Shown piece after piece: positions 38,962-48,213 of a DNA stretch of 48,464 bases. This DNA is from an uncultured Bacilli bacterium (GTDB lineage Bacteria; Bacillota_I; Bacilli_A; RF39; UBA660). Under the pieces are notes generated by a model that did no database searches, was not told where the DNA came from, and saw nothing but the letters and a program-made list of their open reading frames with translations. Both the position numbers and the translations under genes were made by a program. Location of the stretch: assembly GCA_947628435.1 (NCBI GenBank), contig CANQZW010000008.1:1-48464 (forward strand), given 5' to 3'. Each line of letters begins with the position of its first letter. Position 1 is the stretch's first letter.

Positions 38962-40839
38962 TTATAACTCCTTCAGAATTATTTTATTTTCGCCTATGAT
39001 TTCATATAGTGTTTCTTCTTTAATAGTAGTATCAAAAGCACTTTCTAAAAAAGTTTTCATTTTATCATCGTAGTTATAGACAAAAACATAATCATAATTT
39101 TCTTTTAATAAATATTTTACGAATTCTTCTTTATCCTGATAATTATTTACACTACCAAAGTAATTTTTAATTTTAATGTTATTATCTATAAGTAAATTAT
39201 ACAATCTATGATGCATAATAGGAAAATCTTCATAAGTAGCAAAAAATATATTAACCCCGTCTTTAGAAGGTTTAACTTTTGATAATATTTTTTTCTCATC
39301 TTTCATAGTCTCATTTAGTATTTTTTTATTATAGTCATAAGAATAGTCGTTACCCTGCAACAGAGTTGAGTCTCCAATGCTTCTAAAAGGAATAAAAACT
39401 ATAATTGATACTAAAACAATGGCTAATTTCATAAACTTTTTATCATGCTTTAATACGTTTTCAATAATTACCAAACCCAAGAACATAAAAATTGCTAAAA
39501 GGGTTGTGTTATTATAACGTTCAAAACACAATACGTCACCATACTTTAAGGCATACAAAAATATAAGAGCAAACCAATAAGCAAAACTTGAACCAATTAT
39601 TCCTACGGACGGAAACAAATATTTCAAGCGCTGTTTTTTAGAAGACAAAATAATTATCACAATTGCCGTTAGAACATAAAATAAAATAATATTTATATAT
39701 GTTAGATATTTATTTATTTCTATTATGCTGGAGCCAACCATACTCCTAGTGTAAGAAGTGTATAAGTCATCTTTAATAATTCTTTTCTGTTCATCAGTTG
39801 GTTTAGTAATTAACTGAGTCATTTTACTAGGAGTAAACACGGAAGAAACACTACCAGCTTTATCATAAGTTCTTAAGCTTAAGCTCCAACTAAACATTAA
39901 AAACAATAAAAATATTATCGGAATAACTATGAGTTTATAATTTTTTATCTTTCGATAGTCTTTATTTTTATAATAAAGTATTTCCGTTACGATGGAAACA
40001 AATATAGAAATCAAGCAAAAAATTATTCCGTTTTCTTTTAATAAATATACTAATGCTATTGATAATAAATAATTAATTAAATTAAATTTATTTTTATATG
40101 GATTCTTTGTTAATAAATAAAAATTATATCCAATTGCTAAACCTAAAATAGAATCTACATATAAACTTTTATAATAAAAACCCCAATCAAGTCCGTTATT
40201 ATAAAATATCATCGGTGTAAAAATAACAAATATCATGTATGGGATAATAACATAAAAATTTTTCCATTTTATATTTTTTAATAAAGGTAAAAATAATACG
40301 GCTCCTAATAAGCAAAAGGAAAAATGCAAATAATTTTCTTGAAAATTTCCCAAGATTTTCATACAAAAGTACTGAAATAGTTGAATTCCTGGTAAATATG
40401 TATCCATTCCTTTAATAGCGTATAATAAAGTGTCATTACCAAATTGAATATTATCAGTGTAATACAATGCTTTAGGATATGCACCCCATAGCCTTAATTC
40501 GTCAAATAAATATAATAAGGAATCTTTTGTTAAATACCATATTATTAAATATAATAATGTAAAGCATAAAGCTCCAGGAGTAATTAATCTTTTTAAGGCT
40601 TCTTTAACGTTCTTTTTCCTTACTAAATAGAATGCTGATGTAGCATAGAGTAAAAAAGATATAAAAAGAGCTAAAAATAATCCTATTTTTAAAAGGTCAA
40701 TAATATAAAATAAATATAAAAAGAATATAACTCCTAAGAAATATAAGGGAATACCTTCTTCAAAATTTTTATCTAAAACGCAAGCGCAAAAAACTCCAAA
40801 GGATGAAAGAACTATAAATAAAAGTATAAAACCTAACAT
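38962..40839 (-). CDS. Multi-TM membrane protein, GT-C-like
   Basis: LLYLFDELRLWGAYPKALYYTDNIQFG...YLPGIQLFQYFCMKILGNFQENYLHF; paralog of 29189-31060. Confidence 0.65.
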   Translation of the reverse strand: MLGFILLFIVLSSFGVFCACVLDKNFEEGIPLYFLGVIFFLYLFYIIDLLKIGLFLALFISFLLYATSAFYLVRKKNVKEALKRLITPGALCFTLLYLIIWYLTKDSLLYLFDELRLWGAYPKALYYTDNIQFGNDTLLYAIKGMDTYLPGIQLFQYFCMKILGNFQENYLHFSFCLLGAVLFLPLLKNIKWKNFYVIIPYMIFVIFTPMIFYNNGLDWGFYYKSLYVDSILGLAIGYNFYLLTKNPYKNKFNLINYLLSIALVYLLKENGIIFCLISIFVSIVTEILYYKNKDYRKIKNYKLIVIPIIFLLFLMFSWSLSLRTYDKAGSVSSVFTPSKMTQLITKPTDEQKRIIKDDLYTSYTRSMVGSSIIEINKYLTYINIILFYVLTAIVIIILSSKKQRLKYLFPSVGIIGSSFAYWFALIFLYALKYGDVLCFERYNNTTLLAIFMFLGLVIIENVLKHDKKFMKLAIVLVSIIVFIPFRSIGDSTLLQGNDYSYDYNKKILNETMKDEKKILSKVKPSKDGVNIFFATYEDFPIMHHRLYNLLIDNNIKIKNYFGSVNNYQDKEEFVKYLLKENYDYVFVYNYDDKMKTFLESAFDTTIKEETLYEIIGENKIILKEL

Positions 40840-40884
40840 AATAACTCCTTCCTTTATTTAATTTTAAGTATTTTCTAGTTAGTA

Positions 40885-41985
40885 TTATACCTCCATATAA
40901 TACGTATCTGGTTTATCTTTATCAAATATTTCATTACACCATAAGAATAAAATCATTGGTGTATCTCCTACGTTTTCTATTTTATGTGTGTATCCCGGTG
41001 GGATTGTAATTATTTGAATGTTACTTTCGTCAACATCATAAGTGTATATTTCATCACTAAATATATGTCTAAAGCTTATTTTAGCTTTTCCTTGTACAAC
41101 AATAAACCTTTCCATTTTAGTATGATGATAGTGATTACCTCTTACTACTCCTGGTTTTGATGTGGAAACAGAAAACTGTCCACATCCTTTTGTATGAACT
41201 AATTCAGTAAAGCTTCCCCTATCATCAATGTTCATCTTTGATTGTGCGCTCATTTTTGATATGTCAATGTAACTTACATAAGTAGCAAACAATTTCTTAA
41301 TGAAATCATCTCCTGTTTCTGGAATACTTATGCTTTCCATATCAACTTTAAAAGAACGAATTAATGAAGCTATTTCGCCAAGTGTTTTCTTATACCTTGG
41401 GTTTATATAACATATTCTATCTTCTTTTTCACTAGGTTCTTTACCTTTCATAACGCTTATAAATTCTTCTACTATGTCATCTATATAAATAAGTTCTAGC
41501 TCAGTATTTTCGTCATTTACTGTAATATCAAGATTATTTGCAACATTATAACAAAAAGTTGCAATAACAGAATTATAATTTGGTCTGCACCATTTTCCAA
41601 ATACGTTATGTAATCTAAATATTATTGAGTTTTTATAACTTAATAAAATATCTTCAGCCTGTTTTTTACTTTTACCATAATCATTATCCATTATGGCCTG
41701 TATGCTAGAAGTAAATATAATTGGTGTATTTAAATTATTAGTTTTTAATAAGTTTAAGATGTTAGAAGTTAAATCAGTATTCCCACTATAAAATTCTTTT
41801 ACGTCCTTTGGCCTATTTATTCCTGCTAAATGAAATATAAAATCAAAATCTTTAATTTTATTTTTTAAATCATCAATGCTATCATTAACGTCAAATTCAG
41901 TTACCTCAACACCATCTTCAGTTTTTAATCTTGCTACTAAATTTTTTCCTATAAAACCTTTAGCTCCTGTTACTAATACTTTCAT
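40885..41985 (-). CDS. CapF/FnlB-like bifunctional reductase (NAD-epimerase plus cupin)
   Basis: VLVTGAKGFIGKNLVARL N-terminus; C-terminal cupin DDRGSFTELVHTKGCGQFSVSTSKPGVVRGNHYHHTKMERF. Confidence 0.9.
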   Translation of the reverse strand: MKVLVTGAKGFIGKNLVARLKTEDGVEVTEFDVNDSIDDLKNKIKDFDFIFHLAGINRPKDVKEFYSGNTDLTSNILNLLKTNNLNTPIIFTSSIQAIMDNDYGKSKKQAEDILLSYKNSIIFRLHNVFGKWCRPNYNSVIATFCYNVANNLDITVNDENTELELIYIDDIVEEFISVMKGKEPSEKEDRICYINPRYKKTLGEIASLIRSFKVDMESISIPETGDDFIKKLFATYVSYIDISKMSAQSKMNIDDRGSFTELVHTKGCGQFSVSTSKPGVVRGNHYHHTKMERFIVVQGKAKISFRHIFSDEIYTYDVDESNIQIITIPPGYTHKIENVGDTPMILFLWCNEIFDKDKPDTYYMEV

Positions 41986-42039
41986 AAAATTATCCTTTCT
42001 ACCAAATTAGCCTTAGTTTAATCTAAGGCTAATACATCA

Positions 42040-43035
42040 TTATTTAAATAAATCTAATTTTAATAATAATTTTTTCATACCTTCAACATCTAAACGTTTT
42101 GTATTATGAGAGTTGTATTCTTCTACTTCTTCTAATTTACTATTACCGTCTGATGTATATCTTTCATAATTTAAATCCCTATTATCTGCTGGAACACAGA
42201 AATAGTCACCTAAATCAATAGCATTAACCATTTCTTCTTTAGTAACTAAAACCTCATATAACTTTTCTCCATGGCGAGTTCCTATATTTCTTACACCATT
42301 ACCCTGTCCTTTTAACTCTAATACAGCTTTAGCTAAAACGTCTATGGTTGCGGCAGGCGCTTTTTGAACAAACAAATCACCTTGTTTACCATTTTCAAAT
42401 GCATAGATTACCAAATCAACTGCATCTTCTAACGTCATCATAAACCTTGTCATTTCTGGATTAGTAATGGTTAAATCCTTTCCTTCTTTTATTTGATCTA
42501 AAAATAAAGGAATTACAGAACCACGTGATGCCATAACGTTACCATATCTTGTTCTACATATTACGGTTTCATCTTCTTTTAAATTTCTTCCCTTTGCAAT
42601 GGCTACTTTTTCCATCATAGCCTTACTCATTCCCATTGCGTTAATTGGGTATGCTGCTTTATCAGTACTTAGTACAATAACTTTTTTTACTTTATTTTTT
42701 ATTGCGGCATCCAAAACGTTATTAGTTCCTAATACGTTTGTTTTAACTGCTTCTATTGGGAAAAATTCACATGATGGCACTTGTTTTAAGGCCGCTGCAT
42801 GAAATACATAATCAACACCTTTCATGGCATCGTCGATACTACGTGCATCTCTTACGTCCCCAATATAAAACTTTAATTTTGGGTTATTATAAATTTTTCT
42901 CATATCATCTTGTTTTTTTTCATCCCTAGAGAAAACCCTTATTTCTTTTAAATCCGAATCTAAGAATCTTTTTAGTACTGCGTTTCCAAAAGATCCTGTT
43001 CCTCCTGTTATTAATAATATTTTGTCTTTAAACAT
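42040..43035 (-). CDS. CapE/FnlA-like UDP-GlcNAc 4,6-dehydratase/epimerase
   Basis: LLITGGTGSFGNAVLKRFLDSDLKEIRVFSRDEKKQDDMR ... VFHAAALKQVPSCEFFPIEAVKTNVLGTNNVLDAAI. Confidence 0.93.
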   Translation of the reverse strand: MFKDKILLITGGTGSFGNAVLKRFLDSDLKEIRVFSRDEKKQDDMRKIYNNPKLKFYIGDVRDARSIDDAMKGVDYVFHAAALKQVPSCEFFPIEAVKTNVLGTNNVLDAAIKNKVKKVIVLSTDKAAYPINAMGMSKAMMEKVAIAKGRNLKEDETVICRTRYGNVMASRGSVIPLFLDQIKEGKDLTITNPEMTRFMMTLEDAVDLVIYAFENGKQGDLFVQKAPAATIDVLAKAVLELKGQGNGVRNIGTRHGEKLYEVLVTKEEMVNAIDLGDYFCVPADNRDLNYERYTSDGNSKLEEVEEYNSHNTKRLDVEGMKKLLLKLDLFK

Positions 43036-43052
43036 AATTGATACCTTCCTTT

Positions 43053-43787
43053 CTACTTCATTTGAGATTTATAATAGGCTTCACAAACTTTTTTTGTATC
43101 ACCCATCATTACTATTTTACCATGTTCAAGCCAAATAACTTTAGTACATATCTCTTTTATTGCATCTAAAGAATGCGATACGTATAACACGGTGGTTCCT
43201 CCACCTATCATACTTTCCATTTTCTTTTTACTCTTTTCTTGAAATTTAATATCACCAACTGATAATATTTCATCAACTATTAATATTTCTGGGTCAACTA
43301 TGGTTGCGATTGAAAAAGCAAGTTTTGCAGTCATACCAGAAGAAAAGTTTTTAACTGGAACGTCTAAAAATTCTCTTAGTTCAGAAAATTCCACTATTTC
43401 TTCAAACTTCTTTTCCAAAAAACCTTTAGAATATCCAAGGATTGCACCATTTAAGTATATGTTTTCTCTTGCTGTAAGCTCCAAATCAAATCCCGCTCCT
43501 AATTCTATCATTGGGGATATAACACCATTTACGGTTACTTTTCCTTTAGTAGGTTTCATAACTCCACTTACTACTTTAAGAAGAGTTGATTTGCCCGCCC
43601 CATTACTACCTATAAGTCCAACTACTTCACCTTTATCAACATTAAAAGAAATATCTTTTAATGCCCAAAAGTCTGTTTTTCTTTTCCTTTTTTTCTTACT
43701 GAAAATTGATATAAGTAATTCTTTTAATGAGAAATTTTTTTCAATACCTAAATCAAATTTCATCGATACATTTTCTATTCTTATCAT
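43053..43787 (-). CDS. ABC transporter ATPase (polysaccharide/teichoic acid export, TagH-like)
   Basis: GLIGSNGAGKSTLLKVVSGVMKPTKG ... FSSGMTAKLAFSIATIVDPEILIVDEILSVGD. Confidence 0.93.
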   Translation of the reverse strand: MIRIENVSMKFDLGIEKNFSLKELLISIFSKKKRKRKTDFWALKDISFNVDKGEVVGLIGSNGAGKSTLLKVVSGVMKPTKGKVTVNGVISPMIELGAGFDLELTARENIYLNGAILGYSKGFLEKKFEEIVEFSELREFLDVPVKNFSSGMTAKLAFSIATIVDPEILIVDEILSVGDIKFQEKSKKKMESMIGGGTTVLYVSHSLDAIKEICTKVIWLEHGKIVMMGDTKKVCEAYYKSQMK

Positions 43788-43796
43788 CTTACCCTC

Positions 43797-44603
43797 CTAC
43801 GCATAATAAACAAATTTATCTTGGTTCTTCTTAAATACTAAAGCTCCAATAGCAAGGGTAACAACTCCAATTACACCAATTATTAGAAGAGTTAGTGCAG
43901 AAGGACATTTTCCGTATAGCACGATGCTTCTTGCTGAAGATAAAAATTGATAAAGTGGATTAAGTTCAAATAGTGCTTGCAATTTTTTTGGAAGTATTTC
44001 AATACTATAAAATACTGGCGTTAAATAGTTCCATAATGTTATTACTATACCATATATGTGAAGCATATCTCTAAAAAATACCGAAATACACGATAATAAC
44101 AAACTAATACCAACAGTAAATAAAAACATGCAAAAGAAAATATAAGGTAGTAATAAATAATACCAATTTATGTGACAAGTATACTCACCTAATCCAACGT
44201 ATGATAAAAGAATTATTCCAATCCAAGGAATTAAAGTTAATACGAAATTTATTCCTACAAACATGCATTTTGCTATCGGAAAAATATACTTAGGAATATA
44301 TACTTTGTTTATCAAAGTAAAATTAGTTATGACAGAAGACATTGCCGTAGTTGATGCCTCATTAAAATAGTTAAACATTATAAGACCTGTCATTAAATAC
44401 ACTAAATAATTTATGCCTTCCACTTTAAACCTAAACATTTGGGAAAAAACAACCGCCATAACGCTCATCATTAAAATAGGATATAACAAACTCCAAACAA
44501 CACCTAAAACGGATCTTTTGTACTTAACCTTAAAATCTCTAGAAATTAACTGCGTTAATAAAAACCAATATTTTTTAAAATTTATAAAAATACTTTTCAC
44601 CAT
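43797..44603 (-). CDS. ABC-2 permease (polysaccharide/teichoic acid export, TagG-like)
   Basis: LISRDFKVKYKRSVLGVVWSLLYPILMM; partner of ATPase. Confidence 0.92.
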   Translation of the reverse strand: MVKSIFINFKKYWFLLTQLISRDFKVKYKRSVLGVVWSLLYPILMMSVMAVVFSQMFRFKVEGINYLVYLMTGLIMFNYFNEASTTAMSSVITNFTLINKVYIPKYIFPIAKCMFVGINFVLTLIPWIGIILLSYVGLGEYTCHINWYYLLLPYIFFCMFLFTVGISLLLSCISVFFRDMLHIYGIVITLWNYLTPVFYSIEILPKKLQALFELNPLYQFLSSARSIVLYGKCPSALTLLIIGVIGVVTLAIGALVFKKNQDKFVYYA

Positions 44604-44653
44604 ATTATTTACCTCTGTATACGTATTTTATTATAACATACTTTTATCTATTT

Positions 44654-45583
44654 TCAATTATAAATAAACCAACATAAGCGAATTAATAACTTATGAGTCT
44701 TAATAATTCGTTTAAATATAGGCTCTTTTTTAAAATATATGTTTTTTCTCCAATTAGGAAAATTATCATTCAAAAAAGAAAATGATTCATTTAAAAATTT
44801 TATTTTTAATTCTTTTTTCTTTTGCTTACCTTGTTGAAGATTATACCTTGATAGCAAAACAATGTTTAAGTATTCTGTTTCTTCTTTTAAAAACAAATGT
44901 TTACTTAAACTAGAATTTGCCATACGTAGTATTTTTAATATGTCAAAGACCCTTTCATCCATTGAGGTTGTTTCGCTTTTATCATGAATTATGTAATAAT
45001 AAAGATATTCATTTAATTTAATCGTATTTTTAGAATTTAATAATGCACTAACCACGAAAGGTACATCCTCATACTTTAAATTTTCTGCAAACAAAGAAGT
45101 TAATATAGTTTTTGAAAATAATTTACCACATGGTCCAAGTGGTATATTAATAAGCTGCTCTTTATTATCCCTAATATTACCATTTTTAAACGTTATTTTA
45201 TCATCTTTTAACATATCATGGTCAAAAACTTTATACATATCACAAATAACAATATCAGCATTTTTACTAATTGCGGTATTTAACATTTTTTCTAAAAATA
45301 AGGGCGAAACATAATCATCAGAATCAACAAAAGCAACGTACTTCCCTTTAGCATGTTTTAGCCCAGTATTTCTAGCCACTCCTATTCCATTATTTTTAGT
45401 TGATATAATCTTAATGTTATTATTTTTATATTTTTTAATTAGTTTTAATGAGTCATCGGTTGAACCGTCATTAACAATAATAATTTCATAAGATTTTATT
45501 GTTTGTGATACTAAACTATCAAGACATTTTTCTATATATTTTTCAGAATTATATACTGGAACTATTACTGAGATATCAAGCAT
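44654..45583 (-). CDS. Glycosyltransferase family 2
   Basis: ISVIVPVYNSEKYIEKCLDSLVSQTIKSYEIIIVNDGSTDDS ... AFVDSDDYVSP. Confidence 0.93.
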   Translation of the reverse strand: MLDISVIVPVYNSEKYIEKCLDSLVSQTIKSYEIIIVNDGSTDDSLKLIKKYKNNNIKIISTKNNGIGVARNTGLKHAKGKYVAFVDSDDYVSPLFLEKMLNTAISKNADIVICDMYKVFDHDMLKDDKITFKNGNIRDNKEQLINIPLGPCGKLFSKTILTSLFAENLKYEDVPFVVSALLNSKNTIKLNEYLYYYIIHDKSETTSMDERVFDILKILRMANSSLSKHLFLKEETEYLNIVLLSRYNLQQGKQKKKELKIKFLNESFSFLNDNFPNWRKNIYFKKEPIFKRIIKTHKLLIRLCWFIYN

Positions 45584-45640
45584 TCTATATTTCCTTTCTT
45601 GCTATAAACTATTATATTATATATTTAATTTTTTTACAAA

Positions 45641-45795
45641 TTAAAAAATATTAGGATTATGTAAAATAGTTTGGGGAAAAGGTATGAAAAAAGGAAGACC
45701 TTTGTTAAAATGTAGTTGTACAAAACATTCGAAAGGAGTCTTCCATATGAGTATTGTATCACAAAACTATTTTACATAATCATTATTTTTTAAAA
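45641..45795. mobile_element. MITE-like element / internally deleted IS
   Basis: Terminal inverted repeats GATTATGTAAAATAGTTT (45655-45672) and reverse complement (45764-45781), extended outward by TTAAAAAATA-type arms; internal 31-aa ORF MKKGRPLLKCSCTKHSKGVFHMSIVSQNYFT. Confidence 0.6.
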
Positions 45796-45815
45796 GTTGC
45801 TTTTTTATAGTATGT

Positions 45816-46994
45816 ATGATAACATATACTCCCGTAAAGGAAAAGACAAGTAAGATGACGCAAATAAATCAGAAAATTATTGATATGATTAAACAGAAAA
45901 AAACTATTGAAGAGATATCACAAGAATTGAATTTAAGTTATAAACAAATCTTTAATAGAGTTTCTATGCTAGAAAATTATGGATATGTTATAAAAAGGAA
46001 GTATGATACTAATGGTATTTTATCCTATACGCTAGGAAATGATGACTGTTACCATTTAGATAATTTATTTGAATTACAAAATAATAATAATACTTTTAAA
46101 ATAATGGTAATTTCAGATTTACACATAGGAAACATAATAAGTGATGAAGCAGCTCTAAATACAATTTTTGATTATTGCTGTAAAAATTCAATTCACGTTA
46201 TTATAAACTGTGGAGATATAATAGATGGTGTTTTTTCTAACACACAGTGTGTTATACCGCCAGAAGAACAAGTAGAATACTTGTTAAAAAAATATCCTTT
46301 TGATAAAAATATTTTTACTTTGTATACTCTAGGTGATCATGATAATTCATTATATACAAGTAAGAAAATTTCTCTTACTTATGCATTAAAAAGAAGAAGG
46401 CATGATATATGCTCTATTTTTCCTTATACTACGCCAACGCAAAATTGTGTTATAAAGTTAAATAATAATCAAATTATGGTTTCTCATCAAACTACGACTT
46501 TTGAAGAAAATAGGCTAAAAAGCATAAAATTACATTTGGTAGGACATATTCATACTTCTAAAACATTATTAGAAATTAATAATTCAAGAAATGCAACGCC
46601 AAGAATATATGTACCATCACTTTGCAAAGTAAGCAATGACGGACAAATAAATATACCAAGAGCACTAGAACTTACTATATACATGGACGAAAAATTTAAT
46701 TTTAATCATATTTCAAAAAAAGACTTGATAATTTTAGAAAACATGGTTTTAAATGTGGGAGAAACAATAATAAATTATAGTAAAAACGAGTTAAATGCTT
46801 TAGATTTAGATAATAATAAGCACTACGTTGATGATAAAGCAAATTCTAAAAATAAGACAGAAAAAAAAGAAATTGGTGTTCTAAATGATGAACAAAGCCA
46901 AAAATTAAAAGAATTCTTTAAAGGTAGTGAAAGCTCTAAAAAATTAGAGAAAATGATAAAAAAGTCAAGAAAAGGAAAACGAAAATGGCAATAA
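45816..46994 (+). CDS. HTH-fused metallophosphoesterase
   Basis: N-terminal HTH IEEISQELNLSYKQIFNRVSMLENYGYV; MVISDLHIGN, NCGDIIDG, GDHDNS, LVGHIHTS. Confidence 0.85.
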   Translation: MITYTPVKEKTSKMTQINQKIIDMIKQKKTIEEISQELNLSYKQIFNRVSMLENYGYVIKRKYDTNGILSYTLGNDDCYHLDNLFELQNNNNTFKIMVISDLHIGNIISDEAALNTIFDYCCKNSIHVIINCGDIIDGVFSNTQCVIPPEEQVEYLLKKYPFDKNIFTLYTLGDHDNSLYTSKKISLTYALKRRRHDICSIFPYTTPTQNCVIKLNNNQIMVSHQTTTFEENRLKSIKLHLVGHIHTSKTLLEINNSRNATPRIYVPSLCKVSNDGQINIPRALELTIYMDEKFNFNHISKKDLIILENMVLNVGETIINYSKNELNALDLDNNKHYVDDKANSKNKTEKKEIGVLNDEQSQKLKEFFKGSESSKKLEKMIKKSRKGKRKWQ

Positions 46995-46996
46995 AA

Positions 46997-47034
46997 AAAG
47001 TAAATCACTCCAATTTGAAGTGGTTTGCTTTTTA
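46997..47034 (+). terminator. Terminator of the phosphoesterase gene
   Basis: AAAGTAAATCACT / AGTGGTTTGCTTT stem with U-tract. Confidence 0.6.
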
Positions 47035-48147
47035 TATTACAATAGCTATCATATTATTAGAGCCTTTATTAACAACTTTAGTTAATGTTGTTTGTAATTT
47101 ATGTCTTATGTTATCTGGCATAAGTGATAATTTGCCCCTTATACCTTCTTGTACAATTACATCTAAGCTCCTTCCAAACATCTCGCTTTTCCATACACTA
47201 TCTGGATCAGTATCATAATTTTTCATTAAATTATCAATGAGTTCTTTACTTTGGGTTTCAGATCCAATAATAGGTTCAAAGGTTGATTCAACGTCTACTC
47301 TTATCATATGAATAGAAGGTGCAACAGCTTTTAATTTAACCCCATATCTTGTACCTTGTTTTATTATTTCTGGAGTATCTAACTTCATATCTTTAATAGT
47401 TGGAAAAGATGTTCCATAACCTGTTTGTTTTACCATTTTTAATGCTTCTTTAAACTGTCCATATTCTTCTTTAGTTTCATTAAATTCTTGAAATAGTGAA
47501 ATTAATTTAGCTTTAGAATTTATATCAGTTCCAATTATTTCGTTTAATACCTCATTATATAGTCCATCAGGAGCTTCTAAGTTAATTGTTATTTCACCAG
47601 TTGCCGTATTAACTTCTGATAAATAAGCTTTTGATATTTTATCTGATCCTTGAAAATGTCCAATTATTGTATCTACATCTCTTACTTTATCAACATCAAT
47701 AACACTTTCTTTTATTTTTTCTATATATTCTTTTTTTAAAGGATGTTTATGAGATAAACAAGCTATCCAATCTGGCATATTAACATTTACACTTAAAACA
47801 GGAAATTCAAATAATGATTCTTTTAAGATGTTATATATTTCTTTTTCACTCATTGACTCAACACTAATAGGTATTACTGGAACGTTATGCTCTTGCCTTA
47901 AACTTTGAGCCAACCTTTCCGTATCAGGATGGTTAGGATGAACTGAGTTTAAAACTACTATGAATGGTTTACCTATCTCTTTTAATTCACTTATTACTTG
48001 GTTTTCTGCTTCTACATAATCTTTTCTTTCAATTTCACCTATACTACCATCAGTAGTTACCACAATACCAATCGTAGAATGATCTCTAATTACCTTTTCA
48101 GTTCCTATTTCCGCTGCTTCAACAAACGGAATTTCCTCATCATACCA
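47032..48147 (-). pseudogene. spoIVA: Stage IV sporulation protein A, 3' portion; 5' part (P-loop region) missing at an insertion junction
   Basis: Reading frame WYDEEIPFVEAAEIGTEKVIRDHSTIGIVVTTDGSIGEIERKDYVEAENQVISELKEIGKPF...SLMPDNIRHKLQTTLTKVVNKGSNNMIAIVI matches SpoIVA through to its C-terminus; similarity ends exactly at 48147/48148. Confidence 0.93.
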
Positions 48148-48181
48148 CCGTGAACCTAAAAAGTGATACCTGAGTGGCTAA

Positions 48182-48210
48182 AAAATATATGCACACCATT
48201 TAAGGTGGCT
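48182..48210 (-). terminator. Short hairpin after the recombinase stop codon
   Basis: GCCACC-TTAAAT-GGTGTGC followed by TATATTTTTT on minus strand. Confidence 0.35.
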
Positions 48211-48213
48211 AAA

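Noticed and set aside
42007-42032. Hairpin between CapE- and CapF-like genes (TTAGCCTTAG/CTAAGGCTAA)
   Set aside because: Lacks a convincing U-tract; could be an RNA processing or partial termination site but not supportable as a feature.
43300-43806. Plus-strand 168-aa ORF
   Set aside because: Antisense to the ABC ATPase; spurious despite length.
46985-47218. Plus-strand 77-aa ORF
   Set aside because: Runs through the phosphoesterase terminator and antisense to spoIVA.
47032-48063. Reading the 343-aa ORF as a complete protein with its own start
   Set aside because: Homologous SpoIVA sequence continues upstream to 48147; the called start is an internal GTG, so the ORF is a truncated gene.
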